NCBI RefSeq assembly: GCF_018283645.1 | Contig: NZ_JAGSXH010000040.1 | Coordinates: 1-49,968 of the forward strand | Source: Actinocrinis puniceicyclus | GTDB lineage: Bacteria > Actinomycetota > Actinomycetes > Streptomycetales > Catenulisporaceae | DNA length: 49,968 nt | Direction: 5' to 3' | Shown: positions 44,150 through 49,968 of the stretch, in pieces | Layout of the letters: every line of letters begins with the position of its first letter | Position numbering within the stretch: position 1 is the first letter of the stretch | The notes under the pieces: generated by a model | Databases searched by the model: none | Seen by the model: the letters and a program-made list of their open reading frames with translations, nothing else | What the model was told of the DNA's origin: nothing | Made by a program: the position numbers and the translations under genes

Positions 44150-44952
44150 GCGACGACGGCACCGATCCCGCGGACCCGGCACGGTCCGCGATCGCGTCGG
44201 CCCGCTCGCTCACAGCCGTCTCCCGCTTGCCCGCACAGCTGTACGCGGCCAGGATGCGCGCCCGCGAACGCTGGCGGAGATTGAGTATCACCGTCACGGT
44301 CACGCTCGTCCTGCTCGCGGTAGCCGCATACATCATCATCTGGCACACGCCCGTCCTCGCTCTTACGACCGTACGTGTCGCGGGGGAGAAGAGTGTGCGC
44401 GCACAGCAGATCGTCAATGCTGCCGCACTGCGCGACGGCACGCCGCTCGCCTCGCTCGACACCGGCGCGGCGGCAGCGCGGGTGCGGAGACTGCCACCGA
44501 TCGCCTCCGCTTCCGTGTCACTCGACTGGCCGCACGGCGCGGTCATCACCGTGACCGAACGCGTGCCGGCCGCGTTGGTACCCGAGGGTGCGCGTTACGA
44601 CGTGGTGGACGTGTCCGGGGTCGTCTTCGGGGTGCGGGACGCGCCATCCGGCGTCCTGCCCGTCATCCGCGTGCAGGGCTCGCCCGCGGTGAAGGCCGCC
44701 GTGGTTCCCGGCGCACTCGCCGCGCTCAAGGCACTCGCCCCGGTCATCGTCGGCCAAGTCACGGGTATCTCAGCGTCGAGCGCGTACTCGATCGAATTGA
44801 CCCTGCGCGACGGCTCTGTGGTGGAATGGGGTGGACCCGACGCGGCGTCGGCGAAGGCGGCTGACCTTGCGGCCCTGTTGCGGCTCGGCAAAGCGGCCCG
44901 ATACGACGTCAGTGCCCCGGAAGCTCCCGCGATGTCCGGACGATATGACTGA
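44146..44952 (+). CDS. ftsQ: Cell division protein FtsQ
   Basis: The 268-residue bitopic protein has a cytoplasmic N-terminus of about 45 residues, one membrane segment at about 47-66 (SITVTVTLVLLAVAAYIII), and a POTRA domain (VLALTTVRVAGEKSVRAQQI, LASLDTGAAAARVRRLPPIA) followed by the FtsQ beta domain (ASVSLDWPHGAVITVTERVP). FtsQ joins the FtsL/DivIC complex outside the membrane. The GTG start overlaps murC as GTGA. It is the last gene before the ftsZ promoter region. Confidence 0.93.
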   Translation: MSDDGTDPADPARSAIASARSLTAVSRLPAQLYAARMRARERWRRLSITVTVTLVLLAVAAYIIIWHTPVLALTTVRVAGEKSVRAQQIVNAAALRDGTPLASLDTGAAAARVRRLPPIASASVSLDWPHGAVITVTERVPAALVPEGARYDVVDVSGVVFGVRDAPSGVLPVIRVQGSPAVKAAVVPGALAALKALAPVIVGQVTGISASSAYSIELTLRDGSVVEWGGPDAASAKAADLAALLRLGKAARYDVSAPEAPAMSGRYD

Positions 44953-44959
44953 GTGACGG

Positions 44960-45069
44960 TGGGTCAGTTGAACTGTGCTTCAGGAACTTTCGGCGTGTTC
45001 GTTGAACAGGCGCTCCGAGAGACCTACTGTCGATTCGTCGATCGAGTCGTCACCTCGATGACTGACCCA
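44960..45069 (+). repeat. Distant inverted repeat in the ftsQ-ftsZ gap
   Basis: TGGGTCAGT (44960-44968) and ACTGACCCA (45061-45069) are perfect inverted copies enclosing the main ftsZ promoter candidate. They could close a looped leader RNA or be paired protein sites. Confidence 0.4.
45002..45030 (+). promoter_or_regulatory. ftsZ promoter
   Basis: TTGAAC (45002-45007) and TACTGT (45025-45030) are separated by exactly 17 bp, the best sigma70-type match in the window. Transcription would start near 45037, giving a leader of about 147 nt before the ftsZ GTG. Dedicated promoters before ftsZ are known in Streptomyces. Confidence 0.7.
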
Positions 45070-45072
45070 TAG

Positions 45073-45099
45073 TTGATGTTGACCCTAATTGATGTTGAC
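45073..45099 (+). repeat. Direct repeat TTGATGTTGAC in the ftsZ leader
   Basis: TTGATGTTGAC occurs at 45073-45083 and 45089-45099, a 16-bp period. It lies just downstream of the promoter. The second copy provides TTGACT before TAAGGT (45115-45120), but a spacing of 14 bp makes a second promoter doubtful. A protein-binding site is an alternative. Confidence 0.5.
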
Positions 45100-45183
45100 T
45101 CAGTCCGAGGGCGATAAGGTCGTTCGCGAATAGACACCGAGCGCCGACCATCCGTACTCACCAGCGCGAGAGGCCTTCGAACC

Positions 45184-46341
45184 GTGGGTGCACCGCAGAA
45201 CTACCTCGCCGTGATCAAAGTCGTCGGGATCGGCGGCGGTGGCGTCAACGCGATCAACCGGATGATCGAGGTCGGGCTCAAGGGCGTCGAGTTCATCGCG
45301 ATCAACACCGACGCGCAGGCTCTGCTCATGAGCGACGCGGACGTCAAGCTGGACGTCGGGCGCGAGCTGACCCGCGGCCTCGGCGCCGGCGCGGACCCCG
45401 AGGTGGGCCGCAAGGCCGCCGAGGACCACGCCGAGGAGATCGAGGAGGTCATCAAGGGGGCCGACATGGTCTTCGTGACCGCCGGCGAGGGCGGCGGCAC
45501 GGGTACCGGCGGCGCTCCGGTGGTGGCCCGCATCGCCCGCTCGCTCGGCGCGCTGACCATCGGCGTGGTCACCCGTCCGTTCACCTTCGAGGGCAGGCGG
45601 CGCGCGGCGCAGGCCGAGTCCGGGATCGCACAGCTGCGCGAGGAGGTCGACACCCTCATCGTCATCCCGAACGACCGGCTGCTTTCCATCTCCGCGCCCG
45701 GGGCCACGGTGCTCGACGCGTTCAAGTCCGCCGACCAGGTGCTGCTCTCCGGTGTCCAGGGCATCACCGACCTGATCACCACCCCGGGCCTGATCAACCT
45801 GGACTTCGCCGACGTCAAGTCGGTCATGTCCGAGGCCGGCTCCGCGCTCATGGGCATCGGTTCGGCCCGCGGCGACGACCGCGCGGTCGCGGCGGCCGAG
45901 ATGGCGATCTCCTCTCCGCTGCTCGAGGCCTCGATCGACGGGGCGCGCGGGGTGCTGCTGAGCATCTCCGGCGGCTCGGACCTCGGCCTGTTCGAGATCA
46001 ACGAGGCGGCGCAGCTGGTCTCCGAGGCCGCGCATCAGGACGCGAACATCATCTTCGGCGCGGTCATCGACGACGCGCTCGGCGACGAGGTGCGCGTCAC
46101 CGTGATCGCCGCCGGGTTCGACGGCGGCCAGCCGGCCAAGCGCCGCGACGGCACCCGCCGCGTCGACGAGCCGCCCGCCCAGAGCAACACCACCGTGCAC
46201 AACGCGATGCTCGGCACGCTGCCCCGGCCCGCCGGCGACGAGGACCCGCTCGCGGCCACGATCCCGGGCGCCCGCATCGAAGACGCGGCGAGCGCCGCCG
46301 ACGAACTCGACATCCCGGACTTCCTCAAGGAAGGGAACTGA
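45184..46341 (+). CDS. ftsZ: Cell division protein FtsZ
   Basis: FtsZ is the tubulin-like GTPase that forms the division ring. The 385-residue protein has the N-terminal [20 protein letters not shown], the tubulin signature [12 protein letters not shown] at 101-112, and the T7 synergy region [12 protein letters not shown] linker of about 55 residues leads to the conserved C-terminal peptide [13 protein letters not shown] that binds SepF and other partners. The GTG start is preceded by GAGAGG. A good promoter lies 150 bp upstream. The next gene starts 63 bp later. Confidence 0.98.
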   Translation: MGAPQNYLAVIKVVGIGGGGVNAINRMIEVGLKGVEFIAINTDAQALLMSDADVKLDVGRELTRGLGAGADPEVGRKAAEDHAEEIEEVIKGADMVFVTAGEGGGTGTGGAPVVARIARSLGALTIGVVTRPFTFEGRRRAAQAESGIAQLREEVDTLIVIPNDRLLSISAPGATVLDAFKSADQVLLSGVQGITDLITTPGLINLDFADVKSVMSEAGSALMGIGSARGDDRAVAAAEMAISSPLLEASIDGARGVLLSISGGSDLGLFEINEAAQLVSEAAHQDANIIFGAVIDDALGDEVRVTVIAAGFDGGQPAKRRDGTRRVDEPPAQSNTTVHNAMLGTLPRPAGDEDPLAATIPGARIEDAASAADELDIPDFLKEGN

Positions 46342-46369
46342 CCGCTTCCGGGCACGTGCCGCCCCGCGG

Positions 46370-46398
46370 TTGGTGATCGCGCGGCGATCTGACACGCT
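46370..46398 (+). promoter_or_regulatory. Weak promoter candidate before pgeF
   Basis: TTGGTG (46370-46375) and CACGCT (46393-46398) are 17 bp apart, and the GTG follows 6 bp later, so this could be another leaderless start. The -10 is poor. Confidence 0.25.
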
Positions 46399-46404
46399 CG
46401 TTGC

Positions 46405-47139
46405 GTGACTATCGCATTCAGCGGCCCGGTGCGCTTCGCCTTCACGGACCGCCGGGGCGGCGTCAGCCTTCCGCCCTACGATTCGCTCAACCTCGGTGAC
46501 CACGTCGGCGACGATCCGCAGGCCGTGCGCACCAACCGGCAGCTGGCCGCGCGGGAACTCGGCGTCGCCCGGGAGCAGGTCGTCTACATGAAGCAGGTGC
46601 ACGGCGCGGACGTCGCGTATGCCGGCGAACCGTGGCCCGACGAGCTCGCGCCGAGCGTGGACGCGCTCGTCACCGACCGGCCCGGCCTCGTGCTGGCCGT
46701 CCTCGTCGCCGACTGCACCCCGGTTCTGCTCGCGGATCGGGCCGCGGGCGTCGTCGCGGCGGTGCACGCGGGCCGCCCCGGGATGGCCGCCGGAGTGGTG
46801 ACCGCGGCCGTCGCGGCGATGCGCGAACTCGGCGCGCAGCCCGCGCGCATCGAGGCGTACACCGGACCCGGCGTATGCGGGGCCTGCTATGAGGTGCCCG
46901 AGCGGCTTCGCGCCGAGGTGGCGGCCAGGGAACCGGAGTCCTGGGCGACGACGCGCCAGGGAACGCCCGCGATCGACGTGGCCGCCGGGGTGTCGGCGCA
47001 GCTGCGCCGCGCGGGAGTCCGGCAGAACCCGACCCGGATCGCCGACGGCTGCACGATGGAGACCTCGCAGTACTTCTCGTACCGGCGCGACGGGGTCACC
47101 GGCCGCTTCGCCGGATTCGTCTGGTTCGAAGAGGACTGA
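46405..47139 (+). CDS. pgeF: Peptidoglycan editing factor PgeF (YfiH/DUF152, laccase-domain family)
   Basis: This 244-residue protein belongs to the polyphenol oxidase/laccase-domain (YfiH) family. In E. coli PgeF prevents misincorporation of L-Ser into the UDP-MurNAc peptide. Metal-site blocks are QVHGADVAY, LVADCTPVLLAD with the conserved Cys, and VAAVHAGRPGM with the His. GPGVCGACYEVP and DGCTMET are also conserved. Its location between ftsZ and yggS is standard in actinobacteria. The start is a GTG. Only 6 bp separate it from yggS. Confidence 0.92.
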   Translation: MTIAFSGPVRFAFTDRRGGVSLPPYDSLNLGDHVGDDPQAVRTNRQLAARELGVAREQVVYMKQVHGADVAYAGEPWPDELAPSVDALVTDRPGLVLAVLVADCTPVLLADRAAGVVAAVHAGRPGMAAGVVTAAVAAMRELGAQPARIEAYTGPGVCGACYEVPERLRAEVAAREPESWATTRQGTPAIDVAAGVSAQLRRAGVRQNPTRIADGCTMETSQYFSYRRDGVTGRFAGFVWFEED

Positions 47140-47145
47140 GGCACC

Positions 47146-47922
47146 GTGGCCGAGTCGTACGCCGGTTCCGGGCCCGAAGACCAGCGCGCCGCGCAGCTGG
47201 CCGAGAATCTCAATGCCTTGCGCACGCGCCTCGACGCCGCCTGCGCCGCCGCGCACCGCGCGCCCGGCGCGGTCGCGCTCGTCGCCGTGACCAAGTTCTT
47301 TCCCGCCACCGACGTCCTGCGACTGCTGCGCCTCGGCCTGCGCGAATTCGGCGAGAACCGGGACCAGGAGGCCGCGGACAAGGCCGCGCGGGTGGCCGGG
47401 GCGCTGCGCGGCCCGCAACACCTGGATCTCGCGGCGCCGCGCTGGCATTTCATCGGGCAGCTCCAGACGAACAAGGCCCGGTCCGTCGTCTCCTATGCGG
47501 ACGTCATCGAGTCCGTCGACAGGCTCAGGCTGGTCGCCGCGCTGGATCGGGCGGCGGAACGGGCCGGGCGCGCGCCCACCTGTCTCATCCAGGTGAATCT
47601 CGATCCCGACCCCGGTGCGGGAGCCGACGCGGACGGTCGCGGCGGCGCCGCACCCGGCGAGGTCGAACGGATCGCCGACGCGGTGGCCGGTTCCCCGGCG
47701 CTGCGCCTCGGGGGCCTGATGGCGGTCGCCCCGCTCGGCGCCGACCCGCGTCCCGCCTTCGAACGCCTTGCCGAGTTGCATGCGAAAGTCCTTGGCACGC
47801 ACCCTGAAGCTGTGTCACTCTCAGCGGGGATGAGCGGGGATCTCGAAGCGGCCGTGGCCGCGGGCGCGACACACGTACGCATCGGGTCCGCGTTGCTCGG
47901 TAGCCGAGCGCCGCTGCGGTAA
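47146..47922 (+). CDS. YggS/PLPBP family PLP homeostasis protein
   Basis: This 258-residue alanine-racemase-fold protein binds pyridoxal phosphate without known enzyme activity and helps balance PLP and amino acid pools. The PLP lysine is K50 in [15 protein letters not shown]. Other blocks are [69 protein letters not shown] and [11 protein letters not shown] Gly/Ala/Asp-rich insertion near 155-165 is not conserved. The start is a GTG 6 bp after pgeF, so the two are likely co-translated. Confidence 0.93.
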   Translation: MAESYAGSGPEDQRAAQLAENLNALRTRLDAACAAAHRAPGAVALVAVTKFFPATDVLRLLRLGLREFGENRDQEAADKAARVAGALRGPQHLDLAAPRWHFIGQLQTNKARSVVSYADVIESVDRLRLVAALDRAAERAGRAPTCLIQVNLDPDPGAGADADGRGGAAPGEVERIADAVAGSPALRLGGLMAVAPLGADPRPAFERLAELHAKVLGTHPEAVSLSAGMSGDLEAAVAAGATHVRIGSALLGSRAPLR

Positions 47923-48032
47923 CGTCTGATCCAGTATCCGAACGAAGAGCGCCGAGCGCCTCGGTCCGCAGGGGGAACACGGCGGCCGTCCGCGACCGGT
48001 TGATCCGTCAGTTCGAACAAGGAGGGACGGGC

Positions 48033-48761
48033 ATGCCCGGATTCATGAAGAAGACGGCCGTCTACCTCGGGCTGATGGAGGGGGACGACCCCTACGCGTA
48101 CGAGGAGTACGGCCAGGAGGCGGACGAGGAGCGGCCGCTTCACCTCGACGACGACGAGGAGGAGGAGCCGGAGCGCTACTCCGCCTCGCGTACCGAGTCC
48201 GCCGCCGCCGAGCAGGAATCCCGGCCGCTGTTCCTGTCCGAGCCGCGGCGCCCCCGCGACGCCGAGCGTACCCCCGAGCGCCGCGAGGTGGATCGGCGCG
48301 ACGCCGGCGACTCCGCCTTCCACGGCGCCCAGTCCGCCGGATACCCCGTCGCCCGGCCCGCGCCGATCGCGCTGCTGCCCGAGCGGGCCGATCGTTATGA
48401 GCGCCCTGCGCCGGTGGCCGCGACGATGGGCAGCGTCGGGCACGGGTTCGGCGGCGGCGGTGACGGCGGCTCCTCAAGCGACGCATACCGGATCACGACG
48501 CTGCACCCGCGCACGTACAACGAGGCGCGCACCATCGGAGAGCACTTCCGCGACGGAACCCCCGTCATCATGAATCTGACCGAGATGGGCGACGCCGACG
48601 CGAAGCGGCTGGTGGACTTCGCCGCGGGCCTGGTCTTCGGGCTGAGGGGGTCGATCGAGCGAGTGACGCAGAAGGTGTTCTTGCTTTCACCTGCTAACGT
48701 CGACGTGACGGCCGAGGACAAGGCCCGCATCGCCGAGGGCGGGTTCTTCAACCAGAGCTGA
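48033..48761 (+). CDS. sepF: Cell division protein SepF
   Basis: SepF tethers FtsZ to the membrane in actinobacteria. The 242-residue protein starts [18 protein letters not shown], whose amphipathic helix inserts in the membrane, followed by an acidic and charged linker of about 125 residues. The globular SepF domain (about 150-242) contains [38 protein letters not shown] and [12 protein letters not shown]. The linker is longer than in most homologues. A strong AAGGAGG lies 7 bp before the ATG at 48033, which decides the start over an upstream in-frame codon at 48000. Confidence 0.95.
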   Translation: MPGFMKKTAVYLGLMEGDDPYAYEEYGQEADEERPLHLDDDEEEEPERYSASRTESAAAEQESRPLFLSEPRRPRDAERTPERREVDRRDAGDSAFHGAQSAGYPVARPAPIALLPERADRYERPAPVAATMGSVGHGFGGGGDGGSSSDAYRITTLHPRTYNEARTIGEHFRDGTPVIMNLTEMGDADAKRLVDFAAGLVFGLRGSIERVTQKVFLLSPANVDVTAEDKARIAEGGFFNQS

Positions 48762-48824
48762 CAGGCGGTACCCGACCGGGCGCCGCCGGTGACCGCGGCA
48801 TCCGGGACGGACGGACGTTTTTCG

Positions 48825-49112
48825 ATGGGACACGTGGCGATCCAACTGGTCACAGTGGTTCTGTGGGCTTACTGGGTCGTGCTGATCTTCCGGTTGATCA
48901 TGGAGCTGGTTTTCCAGTTCGCCCGCTCCTGGGATCCGCGCGGTGTCATGCTGGTGGCTGTGGAGTCCGCCTACACGGTCACTGATCCCCCGCTGAAGTT
49001 TCTGCGTCGGCACATCCCGCCGCTTCGTCTCGGCGGTATTGCGCTGGACCTGGCGTTTATGCTGCTCTTGCTTATCATGTGGCTGTTGATCGGGGTGGTG
49101 GGCCGCCTGTGA
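48825..49112 (+). CDS. YggT family membrane protein
   Basis: From the ATG at 48825 the protein has 95 residues with two membrane regions (about 4-32 and 73-95) joined by a conserved segment, FQFARSWDPRGVMLVAVE and TVTDPPLKFLRRHIPPLRLG. It matches YggT proteins that lie between sepF and divIVA in actinobacteria. The exact role is unknown, though it is linked to osmotic tolerance in some bacteria. A GTG at 48789 would add 12 residues not seen in homologues I recall. Confidence 0.92.
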   Translation: MGHVAIQLVTVVLWAYWVVLIFRLIMELVFQFARSWDPRGVMLVAVESAYTVTDPPLKFLRRHIPPLRLGGIALDLAFMLLLLIMWLLIGVVGRL

Positions 49113-49138
49113 CACGACAGAACCGCCAGGACACGAGA

Positions 49139-49144
49139 TATTGT
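49139..49144 (+). promoter_or_regulatory. -10-like element before divIVA
   Basis: TATTGT stands 38 bp before the divIVA ATG in the 70-bp gap after yggT. No good -35 was seen, so it may be a weak or activator-dependent promoter. Confidence 0.35.
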
Positions 49145-49182
49145 CTGTCCGGTACGCCGACGATCCACGCTGAGGTGAAGAG

Positions 49183-49968
49183 ATGCCGTTGACCCCCGAG
49201 GACGTGCACAACAAGCAGTTCACGACCGTCCGGCTGCGCGAGGGCTACGACGAGGAAGAGGTCGACGCCTTCCTGGACGAGGTGGAGGCCGAGCTCACCC
49301 GGCTGCTGCGGGAGAACGAGGAGCTGCGCGCCAAGCTCGCCGCGGCCACGCGCGCCGCGGCCGCCGCGCAACAGCAGCCGCCGATGGACCGTCCGCCGAT
49401 GGACCGGATGCCCGCCAGACGAGAACCCGTGCCGATACCGCCACAGCTTCCCGCGCCGATGCCGGTACCCGTACCGCAGCCGCAGCCGCCGCAGTTCCAG
49501 CCCGGCGGCGACTCGGCGGCCCGGGTGCTCGCGCTGGCGCAGCAGACCGCCGACCAGGCGATCGCCGAGGCCCGCAACGAGGCCAACAAGATCGTCGGAG
49601 AGGCGCGTACGCGCGCCGACGGCATGGAGCGCGAGGCCCGCGGTAAGGCCGACGCCCTGGAGCGGGACGCGCAGGAGAAGCACCGCGTGGCGATGGGCAC
49701 GCTGGAGCAGGCGCGCGCGTCGCTGGAGCGCAAGGTCGAGGACCTGCGGGCGTTCGAGCGCGAGTACCGCCAGCGGCTCAAGTCGTACCTGGAAAGCCAG
49801 ATGCGGCAGCTGGAGTCCAACAGCAGCGACGACCCGGCGCTCTCGGCCTCGCGCGGCGGTTCACCGTTCCCGCAGCTGGGCGCTGGCGCGCCCCAGGCTC
49901 AGGCTCCGGCGCCGGCGATGGTCGGCGCGGGCATGGGCCCCGGCATGGGCATGGGTCCGCAGCAGGGC
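49183..49968 (+). CDS. divIVA: Polar growth protein DivIVA/Wag31 (3' end missing)
   Basis: The reading frame is open for 262 codons to the end of the window, so the gene is truncated by the edge. DivIVA marks curved membrane at poles and directs apical growth in actinobacteria. The N-terminal membrane-binding domain is PLTPEDVHNKQFTTVRLREG and EVDAFLDEVEAELTRLL. A Pro/Gln/Met-rich linker (about 67-105) follows, then a long coiled coil (about 108-215, with RVLALAQQTADQAIAEARNE). A Gly/Pro/Met-rich stretch starts at the edge. GAGGTGAAGAG precedes the ATG. Confidence 0.95.
   Translation, partial: MPLTPEDVHNKQFTTVRLREGYDEEEVDAFLDEVEAELTRLLRENEELRAKLAAATRAAAAAQQQPPMDRPPMDRMPARREPVPIPPQLPAPMPVPVPQPQPPQFQPGGDSAARVLALAQQTADQAIAEARNEANKIVGEARTRADGMEREARGKADALERDAQEKHRVAMGTLEQARASLERKVEDLRAFEREYRQRLKSYLESQMRQLESNSSDDPALSASRGGSPFPQLGAGAPQAQAPAPAMVGAGMGPGMGMGPQQG

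Noticed and set aside
45095-45120. A second ftsZ promoter, TTGACT with TAAGGT
   Set aside because: The spacing is only 14 bp, outside the usual 16-19 bp range. It was kept only as a note under the repeat.
45100-47802. A 900-codon open frame on the minus strand opposite ftsZ, pgeF and yggS
   Set aside because: It is antisense to three genes with clear family matches, has a low-complexity Gly/Arg/Val-rich product and no ribosome site. Such frames are common in very G+C-rich DNA.
29683-49968. A novel defence or biosynthetic system in the window
   Set aside because: All genes with clear signals fall in conserved housekeeping families, and no cluster of unfamiliar genes was found.

Overview
The window is chromosomal DNA from a high-GC actinobacterium. 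It has very high G+C coding sequence, frequent GTG starts and GTGA stop/start overlaps. It also has actinobacteria-specific families (DUF3093, DUF3710, DUF3159, DUF4193, DUF3040, SepF, DivIVA/Wag31, an actinobacterial-type coproporphyrin ferrochelatase). The gene order resembles filamentous actinomycetes such as Streptomyces and its relatives. However, murC lies inside the division cluster, as in mycobacteria and unlike the Streptomyces order I know, so a related but distinct lineage is likely; I cannot name the genus. Only the left edge (the tail of a probable transposase) is clearly accessory. The rest is conserved core genome.

Layout. 1-1129: transposase tail and an orphan glutamate-type solute-binding lipoprotein. 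1415-4940: tRNA hypermodification block (miaB, a LigB-like gene, miaA). 5017-8766: FAD-linked sugar-lactone oxidase divergent from hemH, then an inositol-monophosphatase-like gene and a 59-residue protein gene. 9137-11186: two-component pair matching CutR/CutS. 11396-19049: a set of small conserved genes in an order close to M. tuberculosis Rv2689-Rv2699 (DUF4193, DUF3093, thioesterase, dut, DUF3710, DUF3159, two TrkA-type K+ channel subunits, TrmA-like methyltransferase). 19060-20504: a probable ZTP riboswitch and glyA. 20505-24154: a 517-bp non-coding stretch with a possible structured RNA, then dinB, a methyltransferase and DUF3040. 24355-29309 (minus): MoxR, DUF58 and transglutaminase, a typical three-gene set. 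29683-49968: a nearly complete dcw cluster, mraZ-rsmH-ftsL-ftsI-murE-murF-mraY-murD-ftsW-murG-murC-ftsQ-ftsZ-pgeF-yggS-sepF-yggT-divIVA, with divIVA running off the end.

The genes from mraZ to divIVA build the peptidoglycan precursor (MurC-F, MraY, MurG), make septal wall (FtsW, FtsI), organise the Z ring (FtsZ, SepF, FtsQ, FtsL) and mark poles (DivIVA). Several stop/start overlaps of 4 bp show tight translational coupling. At several breaks in the cluster there are separate signals. These are MraZ-type 10-bp-phased boxes before mraZ, a long hairpin before rsmH, and -10-like hexamers exactly 7 nt before the start codons of rsmH, a 10-codon ORF upstream of ftsL, and murE, suggesting leaderless transcripts. 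A good promoter lies before ftsZ.

I found no CRISPR array, no defence or secondary-metabolite system, no tRNA or rRNA. The most interesting items are regulatory: the shared leaderless start pattern, the short ORF coupled to ftsL, the structured RNA candidate before dinB, and in-frame tandem repeats in the disordered ends of FtsL, MurF and FtsW.
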